A stretch of 46,258 bases of DNA from Bacteroidia bacterium. Lineage in GTDB: Bacteria; Bacteroidota; Bacteroidia; UKL13-3. The notes under the pieces are model-generated. The model ran no database searches. It was not told the origin of the DNA and saw only the letters and a list, made by a program, of their open reading frames with translations. Position 1 is the stretch's first letter, and each line of letters starts with the position of its first letter. The stretch lies in contig JAGVLJ010000061.1 in assembly GCA_020049855.1 (NCBI GenBank), forward strand, positions 1-46,258, in the 5' to 3' direction. This document shows positions 8,984 through 19,046 of the stretch, piece by piece. The position numbers and the translations under genes are program-made.

Positions 8984-10132
8984 ATGAAACGAATTCAGAT
9001 GGTTGATTTGGTCAGCCAGCATGATAAAATAAGAGCCGAACTAGACCTTGCCATTGCCCGGGTAATTAACTCGGCTGTATTTATTAATGGGCCAGATGTA
9101 AAGGCATTTGGTGAGGAACTGGCCGCATATACAGGGGCTAAATTTGTTATTCCATGTGCAAATGGCACCGATGCGCTCCAGATTGCTATGATGGCTCTGG
9201 GTTTAAAACCTGGCGATGAAGTTATTGTTCCTGCTTTTACATATGTAGCTACCGCTGAAGTAATTGCTTTACTGGGTTTAACTCCTGTATTGATTGATGT
9301 AAACGAGCAAACTTTTTGTGTAGAGCCCGAACTTATTGAAAAGGCAATCACTGCCAGCACCAAAGCAATTGTGCCGGTTCATTTATTTGGTCAGTGTGCC
9401 GATATGGAACAAATTCTTACTTTAGCTCAAAAACACAATCTTTTTGTTATCGAAGATACAGCTCAAGCCATAGGTGCCGAATACACATTTGCTGACGGAA
9501 CAAAAAAACAGGCCGGTACCATGGGTACCATTGGTACAACTTCTTTTTTCCCCTCCAAAAATTTGGGATGTATGGGAGATGGAGGCGCCCTATTTACCAA
9601 TGACGAAACACTCGCTAAAAAAATATTGATGATTGCCAATCATGGGCAATCTGTCCAGTATATTCATGAGGAAGTTGGGGTGAACTCAAGACTTGATACC
9701 ATTCAAGCAGCTATTTTGCGGGTGAAATTAAAAAATCTTAACTCTTATAAAATAGCCAGACAGCAGGCCGCAGCATGTTACGACAGATATTTTTTAGATC
9801 ACCCTAACTTTCAAATTCCTGTACGAGCACCAAAGTCAACCCACGTATTTCATCAATATACGCTAAAACTCACAGGCGTTGATCGGAAAGTGTTGCGCGA
9901 ATTTCTTGCTTCAAAAGGAGTGCCTTCAATGGTATATTACCCTTATCCGTTGCATTTGCAGAAAGCCTATTCAAATAAAAAATATAAACCGGGGCACTTT
10001 CCGGTTTCCGAATTGTTATGCGAACAGGTTATCTCATTGCCCATAAGTAGTGAAATGGATGATGAACAGTTAGAATATATTTGTAGTTCGGTAACTGAAT
10101 TTTGTTCCATACAAATTAAAAACTCAAACTAA
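8984..10132 (+). CDS. DegT/DnrJ/EryC1-type sugar aminotransferase, WbpE-like
   Basis: A PLP-dependent aminotransferase of nucleotide sugars, 382 residues. CANGTDALQIAMMALG, FTYVATAEVIALLG, FGQCADM and FFPSKNLGCMGDGGA closely follow WbpE/WlbC, which makes UDP-3-amino-2-acetamido-hexuronate from the 3-keto sugar. K192 of PSK is the predicted Schiff-base lysine and D158 should bind the PLP ring nitrogen. VNSRLDTIQAAIL is also typical. A WbpD-like acetyltransferase, the next enzyme of that pathway, lies 3.4 kb downstream, which supports the call. Other DegT substrates remain possible. The UDP-glucose dehydrogenase starts 6 bases after the stop codon. Confidence 0.85.
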   Translation: MKRIQMVDLVSQHDKIRAELDLAIARVINSAVFINGPDVKAFGEELAAYTGAKFVIPCANGTDALQIAMMALGLKPGDEVIVPAFTYVATAEVIALLGLTPVLIDVNEQTFCVEPELIEKAITASTKAIVPVHLFGQCADMEQILTLAQKHNLFVIEDTAQAIGAEYTFADGTKKQAGTMGTIGTTSFFPSKNLGCMGDGGALFTNDETLAKKILMIANHGQSVQYIHEEVGVNSRLDTIQAAILRVKLKNLNSYKIARQQAAACYDRYFLDHPNFQIPVRAPKSTHVFHQYTLKLTGVDRKVLREFLASKGVPSMVYYPYPLHLQKAYSNKKYKPGHFPVSELLCEQVISLPISSEMDDEQLEYICSSVTEFCSIQIKNSN

Positions 10133-10138
10133 TTATAG

Positions 10139-11461
10139 ATGAAAATAGCAGTAGTAGGAACCGGATATGTAGGGTTGGTAACAGGAACCTGTTTAGCCGA
10201 AACCGGTGCCGATGTGACGTGTGTTGATATTGACGCAAAAAAAATTGAGAATCTTAAAAAGGGCATTCTCCCCATTTATGAGCCCGGGCTGGATGAACTG
10301 GTAACGCGAAATGTTCAAAAAGGACGCTTACACTTCTCAACCAATTTAGGGCAAAGTATTCATGATGCCGAAGTTGCTTTTATTGCCGTAGGAACCCCTC
10401 CGGGCGAAGACGGAAGTGCCGACTTAAAATATGTGCTGGCCGTTGCTACCGAGATTGGTAAAACCATGAATCATCATTTAGTGGTAGTTACCAAAAGTAC
10501 TGTTCCGGTAGGAACAGCCCAAAAAGTTAAAAATGCCGTAATCGCTGCACTTAACGAACGTGGTTCCGATTTAGCGTTTGATGTAGCCTCAAATCCTGAG
10601 TTTCTTAAAGAAGGAGCGGCCATTGATGATTTTATGAAACCCGATAGAATTGTAGTAGGCGTTTCTTCTGCCAAAGCCGAAGAAATAATGCACCGCCTTT
10701 ACAAGCCTTTTGTGTTAAATGGTCATCCTATTATTTTCATGGATATTCCTTCGGCCGAAATGACCAAGTATGCTGCCAATGCTATGCTGGCTACCAAAAT
10801 CAGTTTCATGAACGATATTGCTAACTTATGTGAAATAATGGGTGCCGATGTAAACCTGGTGCGAAAAGGAATTGGCAGCGACCCACGCATTGGGAATAAA
10901 TTTATTTACCCCGGAATTGGTTATGGGGGTTCATGTTTTCCAAAAGACGTAAAGGCACTTGCCAAAACAGCAGCCGAAAACGGACATAAAATGCGTATTC
11001 TCGAAGCTGTAGAGGCTGTTAATGAAGACCAGAAATCAGTGTTGTTTAATAAAGTAATGAATCGCTTTGCCGGAAATATTCAAGGGAAAACATTTGCCCT
11101 GTGGGGGCTTTCCTTCAAGCCAAAAACCGATGACATGCGAGAAGCCCCTTCCTTGATAATTATTGAGAAATTATTGGCACAAGGTGCCAACGTTGTGGCC
11201 TACGATCCGGTGGCAATGAATGAAGCAAAACTTACATTGGGCAACACGGTTAAGTACACAGAAAACGAGTACGAAGCACTAAAAGATGCCGATGCTTTGT
11301 TAATTATTACCGAGTGGCCGGAGTTTCGCTCGCCCGACTTTAATCAAATGGGTCGCCTACTAAAAAACAAACTCATTTTTGACGGAAGAAATATATACGA
11401 ACTCAAGGATATGACCCAACTTGGATTTGAATATTATTGTATTGGGGTTAAAACAAATTAA
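10139..11461 (+). CDS. ugd: UDP-glucose 6-dehydrogenase
   Basis: Oxidises UDP-glucose to UDP-glucuronate with two NAD+. The 440-residue sequence has the N-terminal Rossmann motif [15 protein letters not shown], the glycine-rich [36 protein letters not shown], and the catalytic cysteine C266 in [10 protein letters not shown]. The C-terminal nucleotide-sugar domain includes [17 protein letters not shown]. The N-terminal region matches UDP-glucose dehydrogenases rather than WbpA-type UDP-GlcNAc dehydrogenases. The next gene is a UDP-glucuronate decarboxylase, so its product is used directly by the neighbouring enzyme. Confidence 0.94.
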   Translation: MKIAVVGTGYVGLVTGTCLAETGADVTCVDIDAKKIENLKKGILPIYEPGLDELVTRNVQKGRLHFSTNLGQSIHDAEVAFIAVGTPPGEDGSADLKYVLAVATEIGKTMNHHLVVVTKSTVPVGTAQKVKNAVIAALNERGSDLAFDVASNPEFLKEGAAIDDFMKPDRIVVGVSSAKAEEIMHRLYKPFVLNGHPIIFMDIPSAEMTKYAANAMLATKISFMNDIANLCEIMGADVNLVRKGIGSDPRIGNKFIYPGIGYGGSCFPKDVKALAKTAAENGHKMRILEAVEAVNEDQKSVLFNKVMNRFAGNIQGKTFALWGLSFKPKTDDMREAPSLIIIEKLLAQGANVVAYDPVAMNEAKLTLGNTVKYTENEYEALKDADALLIITEWPEFRSPDFNQMGRLLKNKLIFDGRNIYELKDMTQLGFEYYCIGVKTN

Positions 11462-11465
11462 GGTT

Positions 11466-12461
11466 ATGCCAAACAAGCGAATACTTATTACCGGAGCCGC
11501 TGGATTTTTAGGTTCTCATTTATGCGACCGTTTTATTAAAGAGGGGTATGATGTGATTGGAATGGATAACCTGATAACAGGTGATCTTAAAAACATAGAG
11601 CATCTTTTTAAGCTCAAACAATTTGAGTTTTATCACCACGATGTAAGCAAGTACATTTACATACCCGGTAAACTGGATTACATACTGCATTTCGCTTCAC
11701 CGGCAAGCCCTATTGATTATTTGAAAATACCCATTCAAACTTTAAAGGTGGGCTCACTGGGAACACATAACTGTTTGGGGTTAGCTTTGGCTAAAAAGGC
11801 ACGTATACTGGTAGCATCAACCTCCGAAGTGTATGGCGACCCCTTAGTGCATCCGCAAACCGAGGAGTATTGGGGAAATGTGAATCCCGTAGGCCCACGC
11901 GGAGTGTACGATGAAGCTAAACGTTTTCAGGAGGCTATGACAATGGCTTATCATACCTACCACGGAGTTGAAACCAGAATTATTCGCATATTTAATACCT
12001 ATGGACCCCGAATGCGACTAAATGACGGACGCGTGCTTCCGGCTTTTATTGGTCAGGCACTGCGGGGTGAAGATTTAACCATGTTTGGCGATGGCTCACA
12101 AACACGTTCATTTTGCTATGTAGATGACTTGGTAGAGGGAATTTATCGTTTATTAATGAGCAATTACGCGCAACCTGTGAATATTGGTAACCCTGATGAA
12201 ATAACCATAAAAGAATTTGGCGAAGAAATTTTAAAACTTACCGGAGCCAATCAAAAACTTGTTTCACTCCCGTTGCCAAAAGACGACCCAAAACAACGCA
12301 AGCCGGATATTACCAAGGCCACACAAATTTTGGGATGGGAGCCTAAAGTTAGCCGTGCCGAGGGATTAAAAATTACCTATGAGTATTTTAAGAGTCTTCC
12401 GAAAGAGGATTTGTACAAATACGCTTACCCGAAAGAGTTCGAAAAGAAAAATAATAAGTAA
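11466..12461 (+). CDS. UDP-glucuronate decarboxylase (UDP-xylose synthase)
   Basis: An extended short-chain dehydrogenase/reductase that turns UDP-glucuronate into UDP-xylose. The 331-residue protein has the NAD-binding GAAGFLG (10-16), [12 protein letters not shown], the serine/threonine of STSEVYGDP (118-126) and the Y148xxxK152 pair of YDEAKR. The open frame extends back to 11421 inside ugd, but I chose the ATG at 11466. It lies 5 bases after the ugd stop, and the protein then begins [10 protein letters not shown] as in homologues. It forms a ugd-uxs unit with the preceding gene. Confidence 0.93.
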   Translation: MPNKRILITGAAGFLGSHLCDRFIKEGYDVIGMDNLITGDLKNIEHLFKLKQFEFYHHDVSKYIYIPGKLDYILHFASPASPIDYLKIPIQTLKVGSLGTHNCLGLALAKKARILVASTSEVYGDPLVHPQTEEYWGNVNPVGPRGVYDEAKRFQEAMTMAYHTYHGVETRIIRIFNTYGPRMRLNDGRVLPAFIGQALRGEDLTMFGDGSQTRSFCYVDDLVEGIYRLLMSNYAQPVNIGNPDEITIKEFGEEILKLTGANQKLVSLPLPKDDPKQRKPDITKATQILGWEPKVSRAEGLKITYEYFKSLPKEDLYKYAYPKEFEKKNNK

Positions 12462-12474
12462 TAATCAACAGATA

Positions 12475-13470
12475 TTACTGCGACCCCTCAATAGGAAACG
12501 GAGTTGGGTTGCTTCCTTCAGAAAGAATGATTTTTTCAAACAGCCCTAGTTTATCCATTTCTAAGATGGTGCTTTGGTGGTCGGTTGACTGATGATACAT
12601 AGGTACAAATTTAGCCCCCCAATAAATCTCTTCGTGCCGATAAGAATAACGGGTATGCACGGTTTGTGAATAGGTATCGTCAAAGGCTTTAAAAATAAAA
12701 ATAAATTCGATGCCCGCCTCTTTAAAATCCTTTTCGCCCCATCCCTTCAACGGACTTTCATCATCAATCGGATGCACAATGGTCCAGCTCATGGCCAAAC
12801 CGGTTACTTTGTCCCGTTCCAGATTTAGCGGATAAAATCTTCTCAAGCTTCTTCCATTTTCCGTTTCAGTTAAACTCATGAGTAACTGAGCTTCGCATTC
12901 AATCAATTGATTTTTTCGTGCATTGGCAATTCTAAACATCAATGCAGTAATGTTCCTATAAGGAGAAATAAGAGCTTTTTCGCTGTATAAAAGAGTGGCC
13001 CTGGGTCGTGAAAATCTCCCATACAGCAAACCGGTAGCCAAAGCAAACGACATGAGTCCTATAAGGGATTCGAAAGAAGCAATTAATCCCGCTGAATGTC
13101 CAATTGGGTTTACCCGCCCGTACCCCACCGTGGTAAAAGTTTGGCAACTAAAATAAAAGGCTTCAATCCATCTATCTTTAATTCCCTCACTCATTATACC
13201 GCCCAGTTGTTCCACTCCGGTAAGAAAGTAAGCGGTAGCAAACAGGCAGTTAGCTACAACGTACGCAACAAAAACGATGAAGTTAAATTTCCACCACTTC
13301 ATGGTAATCAGGTTGTGGAAATGGTTAAACCGATAAGTAAAAGGAAGACCTGTGCGTTTTACATTAAAACTACCGTCAGCATTCACCAAACGAGAGCCTT
13401 GGGTGGTATCCGAACTGCCAAATCCGGTATTATTATCTTCTTTGAATTTTCGGGAAAGTTGTTTTATCAC
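12475..13470 (-). CDS. KirBac-type inward-rectifier potassium channel
   Basis: A 331-residue membrane protein with two membrane helices around a pore loop bearing the selectivity filter T114-V-G-Y-G118. The N-terminal WWKFNFIVFVAYVVANCLF fits the slide helix and first membrane segment. After the second helix comes the long cytoplasmic immunoglobulin-like domain typical of Kir channels, starting near SRPRATLLYSEKALISPY. It should pass potassium across the inner membrane. It is on the opposite strand to the nucleotide-sugar genes on both sides, tail-to-tail with the decarboxylase (13-base gap), and is functionally unrelated to them, so it may be an insertion. Confidence 0.92.
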   Translation of the reverse strand: MIKQLSRKFKEDNNTGFGSSDTTQGSRLVNADGSFNVKRTGLPFTYRFNHFHNLITMKWWKFNFIVFVAYVVANCLFATAYFLTGVEQLGGIMSEGIKDRWIEAFYFSCQTFTTVGYGRVNPIGHSAGLIASFESLIGLMSFALATGLLYGRFSRPRATLLYSEKALISPYRNITALMFRIANARKNQLIECEAQLLMSLTETENGRSLRRFYPLNLERDKVTGLAMSWTIVHPIDDESPLKGWGEKDFKEAGIEFIFIFKAFDDTYSQTVHTRYSYRHEEIYWGAKFVPMYHQSTDHQSTILEMDKLGLFEKIILSEGSNPTPFPIEGSQ

Positions 13471-13513
13471 GGTTAAATCTGCTTAAACGTTTTGAAAAGG
13501 GGGGTAGTCAGGG

Positions 13514-13521
13514 TATTTTTG
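13514..13521 (+). promoter_or_regulatory. Putative -7 box (TATTTTTG) for the downstream sugar operon
   Basis: Match to TAnnTTTG 20 bases before the ATG at 13542. It would drive the acetyltransferase, galE, rfbB, rfbA, isomerase, moaA and TSUP genes independently of the first sugar genes. Confidence 0.5.
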
Positions 13522-13541
13522 TCTCACAATTTAAATAAAAA

Positions 13542-14114
13542 ATGGATTATTTTGCACATGAAACCGCTGTGGTAGATAAGGGATGCTCCATTGGGAAAGG
13601 AACCAAAATATGGCATTTCTCACATATCATGACAGATTGCGTCATTGGCGAAGGGTGCAATATTGGGCAGAATGTGGTGGTTTCGCCTGGAGTTGTGTTA
13701 GGCAGCAATGTTAAAATTCAGAATAATGTTTCTATCTACACTGGAGTAACCTGCGATGATGATGTTTTTTTGGGTCCATCAATGGTTTTTACTAACGTAA
13801 TTAACCCCCGAAGTGCCGTGAACCGTAAAAATGAATACGCTAAAACACATGTGGGCAAAGGAGCCAGCATTGGAGCCAACGCTACCATTGTGTGTGGCCA
13901 TGATATTGGGAAATTTGCTTTTATAGGAGCAGGTTCCGTGGTCACTAAAAATGTTCCAGATTATGCATTAGTTATTGGAAATCCGGCAAAGCAAACAGGG
14001 TGGATGAGTGAGTTTGGCCATAAACTCAAATTTGATGCCGATGGGAAAGCTTTTTGTACAGAAACTAAAGAGCAATATCAATTGAAAAACGGAACAGTAA
14101 CCAAGCTGGGTTAA
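13542..14114 (+). CDS. Left-handed beta-helix N-acetyltransferase, WbpD/WlbB-like
   Basis: A 190-residue hexapeptide-repeat acyltransferase. The repeats begin at ETAVVDKGCSIGKGTKIWHF and continue through IGEGCNIGQNVVVSPGVVLG and VGKGASIGANATIVCGHDIG. The loop with INPRSAVNRKNEY and the C-terminal IGNPAKQTGWMSEFGHKL match WbpD/WlbB, which acetylates the 3-amino group of UDP-2-acetamido-3-amino-hexuronate using acetyl-CoA. The product would be UDP-GlcNAc3NAcA, an O-antigen precursor. It partners logically with the WbpE-like aminotransferase. The stop overlaps the galE start (TAATG). Confidence 0.88.
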   Translation: MDYFAHETAVVDKGCSIGKGTKIWHFSHIMTDCVIGEGCNIGQNVVVSPGVVLGSNVKIQNNVSIYTGVTCDDDVFLGPSMVFTNVINPRSAVNRKNEYAKTHVGKGASIGANATIVCGHDIGKFAFIGAGSVVTKNVPDYALVIGNPAKQTGWMSEFGHKLKFDADGKAFCTETKEQYQLKNGTVTKLG

Positions 14115-15139
14115 TGAAAAAAATTCTTGTGACAGGTGGAACAGGTTATATTGGCTCACACACCAGTGTGGAGTTACTTAATGCCGGATATACCGTAGTA
14201 ATTGCCGATAATCTTTCTAACTCATCTATTGATGTAGTTGACCGTATTGAGGAAATTGCTGGCAAAAAAATATCGTTTCATAAAGTGGAATTATGTAACC
14301 GAACCGAGGTTGACCTTCTTTTTGAACAGGAAAAAGATATTGATGCCGTTATTCATTTTGCGGCAAAGTTACAAGTGAATCAATCGGTGCAGGAGCCGCT
14401 TATGTATTATGAAAATAATTTGTTCGCTCAAATAAACATATTGCAGTCTATGCTAAAATTCGGGGTAAAACATTTCGTGTTTTCATCGTCATGTACCGTG
14501 TATGGAAACCCCGATACCCTACCTGTAACAGAGACCGCTCAAGTAAAAAAGGCAGAATCTCCTTACGGAAATACCAAACAAATGGGTGAAGAAATTCTGG
14601 AACATTCCTGCAAGACCAAACCCATTGAAGCTATTTCGTTGCGTTACTTTAATCCGGTTGGAGCGCATGAGTCGGGCTTAATTGGGGAAGTGCAGCATGG
14701 AGTTCCGCATCATTTGGTTCCATACATTACTGAAACCGCTTTTGGTAAACGCCCATTTTTAAACATTTTTGGCAGCGATTATAAAACACCCGATGGTACC
14801 TGTGTACGCGATTATATTCACGTGGTAGATGTAGCCACGGCTCACATTGCCGCAGTAGAGCAATTGTTGCATGGGCTAAATAAAAAGAAGTATGAGATTT
14901 TTAATATTGGAACCGGTATAGGATATTCAGTGCTTAATATGGTGAACGCTTTTGCAAAAGCAACCGGAATAAATATACCGTATCAATTATCTCCACGCAG
15001 GGCAGGCGATGTGGAGGCTGTATATGCCGATACAAAAAAAGCATTGAGTGAATTAAAATGGAAAGCAAGATACACAGTAGAGGATATGTTGTGCAGTGCA
15101 TGGAACTGGGAGCAAAAACAAAGAGGGATTATTAACTAA
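14114..15139 (+). CDS. galE: UDP-glucose 4-epimerase
   Basis: Interconverts UDP-glucose and UDP-galactose (and possibly the N-acetyl forms) with bound NAD+. The 341-residue sequence has GGTGYIG (8-14), HFAAKLQVNQS, the SSSCTVYG strand (124-131) and Y151xxxK155 in SPYGNTK. The C-terminal part has the substrate-binding RYFNPVGAHESGLIGE. It is translationally coupled on both sides, with one-base stop/start overlaps (TAATG) with the acetyltransferase and with rfbB. Confidence 0.95.
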   Translation: MKKILVTGGTGYIGSHTSVELLNAGYTVVIADNLSNSSIDVVDRIEEIAGKKISFHKVELCNRTEVDLLFEQEKDIDAVIHFAAKLQVNQSVQEPLMYYENNLFAQINILQSMLKFGVKHFVFSSSCTVYGNPDTLPVTETAQVKKAESPYGNTKQMGEEILEHSCKTKPIEAISLRYFNPVGAHESGLIGEVQHGVPHHLVPYITETAFGKRPFLNIFGSDYKTPDGTCVRDYIHVVDVATAHIAAVEQLLHGLNKKKYEIFNIGTGIGYSVLNMVNAFAKATGINIPYQLSPRRAGDVEAVYADTKKALSELKWKARYTVEDMLCSAWNWEQKQRGIIN

Positions 15140-16197
15140 TGGGAAAACAGAAAATTCTTATAACCGGAGGTGCCGGATTTATTGGTTCGCATGTGGTAAG
15201 GCTATTTGTGAATTCGTACCCCGAATATGAAATTTATAACCTCGATAAACTTACGTACGCAGGCAACTTAGAGAACCTGAAAGATGTAGAGTCAAAATCT
15301 AATTACCGATTTATAAAGGGTGATATTGTTGATGCCGATTTTATAACAAATACATTTACTGAAAATAAGTTTGACGGAGTAATTCATCTGGCTGCCGAGT
15401 CGCATGTTGACCGCTCCATTAAGCATCCGCTTGATTTTGTAATGACCAATGTGGTAGGAACCGTAAATTTGCTTAATGCGGCAAGGCAAAACTGGGAAAA
15501 TGACATGAGTGGAAAACGGTTTTATCATGTCTCTACCGATGAGGTTTACGGGTCGCTTCATGATGATGGCTTTTTTTTAGAAACAACTCCCTATAGCCCC
15601 CAATCGCCTTACTCAGCCTCTAAAGCCAGTTCTGACCATTTTGTGCGAGCATACCGTAACACCTACAACCTTCCCGTGGTAATAAGTAATTGCTCCAATA
15701 ATTATGGGCCAAACCAGTTCCCTGAAAAACTAATTCCTCTTTTTATTAATAATATCAGAAATAATAAACCGTTGCCTGTTTACGGCAAGGGAGAAAATGT
15801 ACGCGATTGGCTGTATGTAATTGATCATGCACGTGCTATTGATAGGGTATATCACCATGGAAGGGAGGGTGAAACATACAATATTGGAGGATTCAATGAA
15901 TGGAAAAACATTGACCTGATTAAAGTGGTTTGCAAAGCCATGGATAAAAAGCTGGGACGTGCTGCCGGAGAATCGGAGAAATTAATTACCTATGTAACCG
16001 ATCGTGCAGGTCATGATTTACGGTATGCAATTGATTCAACTAAAATAATGAACGAGCTTGGATGGCAACCATCATTACAATTTGAAGAAGGTATAGAAAA
16101 AACAATTGACTGGTATTTGTCCAATCAGCAATGGCTCGATGACGTGACCTCGGGAAATTACCTTCACTATTATGAATCCATGTACGTTAACCGATAA
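15139..16197 (+). CDS. rfbB: dTDP-glucose 4,6-dehydratase
   Basis: Second step of dTDP-deoxysugar synthesis: converts dTDP-glucose to dTDP-4-keto-6-deoxyglucose. The 352-residue sequence has GGAGFIGS (10-17), the catalytic T133-D134-E135 of VSTDEVYGS, Y158xxxK162, and the typical NNYGPNQFPEKLIPLFI and VRDWLYV motifs. Its partner rfbA follows 6 bases later. The two later rhamnose genes (rfbC, rfbD) are not in the window, so the final sugar cannot be told. Confidence 0.96.
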   Translation: MGKQKILITGGAGFIGSHVVRLFVNSYPEYEIYNLDKLTYAGNLENLKDVESKSNYRFIKGDIVDADFITNTFTENKFDGVIHLAAESHVDRSIKHPLDFVMTNVVGTVNLLNAARQNWENDMSGKRFYHVSTDEVYGSLHDDGFFLETTPYSPQSPYSASKASSDHFVRAYRNTYNLPVVISNCSNNYGPNQFPEKLIPLFINNIRNNKPLPVYGKGENVRDWLYVIDHARAIDRVYHHGREGETYNIGGFNEWKNIDLIKVVCKAMDKKLGRAAGESEKLITYVTDRAGHDLRYAIDSTKIMNELGWQPSLQFEEGIEKTIDWYLSNQQWLDDVTSGNYLHYYESMYVNR

Positions 16198-16203
16198 CAC
16201 AAA

Positions 16204-17076
16204 ATGAAAGGAATAATATTAGCCGGTGGAAGCGGTACCCGATTGCATCCCCTAACCTTAGCTGTTAGCAAACAACTTATGCCTGTTTACGACAAGCCCA
16301 TGATTTATTATCCGCTGTCGGTTTTAATGCTTGCCGGAATTAAAGAAATACTAATTATTTCTACTCCGCATGATTTACCTGGGTTTAAAAAATTACTCGG
16401 TGACGGATCTCAGGTTGGTTGCCGTTTTGAATATGCTGAACAGCCAAACCCCGATGGACTGGCACAGGCCTTTATTATAGGGGAAAAATTTATAGGCAAA
16501 GATAAGGTGGCACTAATTTTAGGGGATAATATCTTCTTCAGTTCCGGGTTAAAATCACTTTTACAGGCTAATAATGATCCGGAGGGAGGCGTAGTATTCG
16601 CGTATCATGTAAGTGACCCCGAGCGGTATGGAGTGGTAGAGTTTGATGCAAATATGAACGCCTTAAGTATTGAGGAGAAACCAGGAAATCCTAAATCAAA
16701 TTATGCAGTACCCGGACTGTATTTCTATGACAATAGTGTAGTGGAGGTGGCTAAAAACATTAAACCTTCATCGCGGGGCGAATTGGAAATTACCGATGTA
16801 AATAAAGTATATCTGCAACAGGGGAAACTGAAGGTTGGTGTATTGCAACGCGGCACCGCCTGGTTAGATACAGGTACTTTTGATTCACTCATGCAGGCCG
16901 GGCAATTTGTTCAGGTACTTGAACAACGGCAGGGGTTGAAAGTTGGTTGCGTAGAAGAGGTTGCTTACCACATGGGATATATCAATAAAGAACAATTGAA
17001 AGTACAAGCCCAAAAACTTACTAAAAGCGGGTATGGTACTTATTTATTAAATTTAATTTCAAGAGATAAAAAATGA
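16204..17076 (+). CDS. rfbA: Glucose-1-phosphate thymidylyltransferase
   Basis: Makes dTDP-glucose from dTTP and glucose-1-phosphate, the first step of the dTDP-sugar route. The 290-residue nucleotidyltransferase has [11 protein letters not shown] (8-18), [25 protein letters not shown] and VEFD...[22 protein letters not shown], all RmlA signatures. The length fits the RmlA family. The order here is rfbB then rfbA. Its last four bases overlap the isomerase start (ATGA). Confidence 0.96.
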   Translation: MKGIILAGGSGTRLHPLTLAVSKQLMPVYDKPMIYYPLSVLMLAGIKEILIISTPHDLPGFKKLLGDGSQVGCRFEYAEQPNPDGLAQAFIIGEKFIGKDKVALILGDNIFFSSGLKSLLQANNDPEGGVVFAYHVSDPERYGVVEFDANMNALSIEEKPGNPKSNYAVPGLYFYDNSVVEVAKNIKPSSRGELEITDVNKVYLQQGKLKVGVLQRGTAWLDTGTFDSLMQAGQFVQVLEQRQGLKVGCVEEVAYHMGYINKEQLKVQAQKLTKSGYGTYLLNLISRDKK

Positions 17077-18071
17077 GTAATAATCAGATTCAGTTCGATG
17101 CCCTTCGCAAATTTTCTCACCAAATTACTTTCGCGCTAAGTAATTATTCAAATCACGGGTTAAACTTTGGTGATTATACCAACGTAATTATTGGCGGTTT
17201 GGGAGGTTCTGGAATTGGTGCTCGAATTACAAAGACTTGGTTTGTCGATAGCTTTCCGCTTCCGGTTGATATTGTTTCTAACTACCACCTTCCTGCATAC
17301 GCTGATACCAAATCGGTAGTTATTCTTTGTTCCTATTCGGGAAATACCGAGGAAACACTCAGCATTTATGAGGAGGCAAGAACAGCGGGATGTAAAATGA
17401 TAGTAATTACTACGGGTGGTAAAATGGAAGAACTGGCTACACAACATGGAATTAAAATATATAAGGGCGAAGCAGGATTTCAACCTCGTATGGCATTATG
17501 CTATTCACTTACATCCCTGCTTATGATTTTTGCAGAATTGAAGGGAGAGGCGGAAACCATGAGCGAAAATCTAAATCGTGTAGCTTCCAGAGTAAATGAG
17601 AATGGAGTTAATTACGAGCAGGAAGCCTATGATTTGCTTGACATGGTGAAAAAGCAAATCCCCAATAAGGTAATTGTAGTAGCCGACCCTTGGTTAGAAG
17701 GTGTGGGGTTACGTTTTTGCCAGCAAATTCAGGAGAATGCAAAACACGAAGCATTTTTGCATGTGCTCCCTGAGGCCAATCACAATGTCATCGAGTCATA
17801 CTACGGCAACATCCCTGCTGTTTATTTCTTCCTGCGCTCGGGAAATAACCAACGCATCGAATCGCGTTTCGATTTTTTAACTTCATTGCTCGAAGTAGAA
17901 TATCACAAAGTAATCAACCTTGTTTTGGATGAATATGATTTGGGTTCGGTGCTCGCGCTTATTTATCGTCTGGATGCGTTCAGCCTTTATCTGGCTGATT
18001 TGCGTCAGGTAAATGCACTGGACGTTCCCAATATCGCTTCGCTCAAAGAATTTCTGGAAGGATTTAATTAA
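17073..18071 (+). CDS. Bifunctional phosphoglucose/phosphomannose isomerase
   Basis: A two-SIS-domain sugar-phosphate isomerase of 332 residues. [25 protein letters not shown] and [15 protein letters not shown] match the archaeal/bacterial bifunctional PGI/PMI family, and [14 protein letters not shown] supplies the conserved C-terminal histidine/glutamate region. It should interconvert fructose-6-phosphate with glucose-6- or mannose-6-phosphate, feeding hexose-phosphate into the sugar-nucleotide genes upstream. The start overlaps rfbA by 4 bases. Confidence 0.88.
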   Translation: MSNNQIQFDALRKFSHQITFALSNYSNHGLNFGDYTNVIIGGLGGSGIGARITKTWFVDSFPLPVDIVSNYHLPAYADTKSVVILCSYSGNTEETLSIYEEARTAGCKMIVITTGGKMEELATQHGIKIYKGEAGFQPRMALCYSLTSLLMIFAELKGEAETMSENLNRVASRVNENGVNYEQEAYDLLDMVKKQIPNKVIVVADPWLEGVGLRFCQQIQENAKHEAFLHVLPEANHNVIESYYGNIPAVYFFLRSGNNQRIESRFDFLTSLLEVEYHKVINLVLDEYDLGSVLALIYRLDAFSLYLADLRQVNALDVPNIASLKEFLEGFN

Positions 18072-18079
18072 AACAGATA

Positions 18080-19042
18080 TTGAATCTTTTCGATACGTTT
18101 GGCCGTGTGCACAACTACCTCAGGATATCATTAATTGATACCTGTAATTTCACTTGTACCTATTGTGTTCCTCACCAAAAGCCAGATAAGAAAAAAGCGG
18201 AGCAACTGATGAATGCACAGGAAATAGTTGCGATAGCCGGAATTTTTATACGGCTTGGGATAGATAAAATTAGGTTAACGGGCGGGGAGCCTACACTTCG
18301 TAAAGACTTCGGGCATATTATTCGAAAGCTGAGTGAATATAAAGTTCAGCTTACCCTCACCACCAATGGGTTTTTGCTGCACGAGTTTGTCTCCGATCTG
18401 GAAGTTGCCGGTGTACATTCGTTAAATATCAGCATTGATTCATTACAGGAGGAACGCTTTAATTCTATAACTAAAACCAGAGGGTTTCAGCAAGTTTACC
18501 GAAATATTTTTCTCTTGCTTCAAAAAGGGTTTCATATTAAACTTAATGTGGTGTTGATGCGTGGGGTAAACGATGAAGAGGTAGATGATTTTATTGAACT
18601 CACAAAGAATTATCCGTTGCATGTACGCTTTATAGAGTTTATGCCATTTACCGATAATGAGTGGGAAAAGAATAAGGTTATCAGTTTTCAGGAACTTATT
18701 GAGCACCTCGGAGAAAAATATGACCTCATTAAACTCCCGGATCAGGTACATGATACCACCAAAAAGTATAAGGTAGTTGGATATAAAGGAACGCTTGCCA
18801 TCATCAGCAGCGTATCTAATCCGTTTTGCAGCGGATGCAACCGCCTTCGTATTTCGGCCGATGGAAAAATGCGCAATTGCCTGTTTGCACAGGGCAGCAC
18901 CAATTTACTCACTCCCTTCCGAAACGGAGAAGATATTGTTTCGCTCATTGAACAAAATGTAAAGGCAAAAGCATTTCAGTACGGAGGGCAGCAAATGACA
19001 TCAGACATTAAAAACAGCCAGATGCTTTTAATAGGAGGATAA
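18080..19042 (+). CDS. moaA: GTP 3',8-cyclase MoaA (molybdopterin synthesis)
   Basis: A radical-SAM enzyme that starts molybdenum-cofactor synthesis from GTP. The 320-residue protein has the N-terminal cluster C22xxxC26xxC29 (TCNFTCTYC), the LTGGEPTLR SAM-binding loop, and the second cluster CSGCNRLRISADGKMRNC. It ends in the Gly-Gly tail (LLIGG) needed for activity. I placed the start at TTG (18080), since no ATG or GTG precedes FGRVHNYLRISL closely enough and homologues begin within a few residues of it. It lies 8 bases after the isomerase. No other moa/moe gene is in the window. Confidence 0.93.
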   Translation: MNLFDTFGRVHNYLRISLIDTCNFTCTYCVPHQKPDKKKAEQLMNAQEIVAIAGIFIRLGIDKIRLTGGEPTLRKDFGHIIRKLSEYKVQLTLTTNGFLLHEFVSDLEVAGVHSLNISIDSLQEERFNSITKTRGFQQVYRNIFLLLQKGFHIKLNVVLMRGVNDEEVDDFIELTKNYPLHVRFIEFMPFTDNEWEKNKVISFQELIEHLGEKYDLIKLPDQVHDTTKKYKVVGYKGTLAIISSVSNPFCSGCNRLRISADGKMRNCLFAQGSTNLLTPFRNGEDIVSLIEQNVKAKAFQYGGQQMTSDIKNSQMLLIGG

Positions 19043-19046
19043 TACC

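Noticed and set aside
10139-11461. WbpA-type UDP-GlcNAc 6-dehydrogenase
   Set aside because: The N-terminal region and [10 protein letters not shown] spacing fit UDP-glucose dehydrogenase, and the next gene uses UDP-glucuronate.
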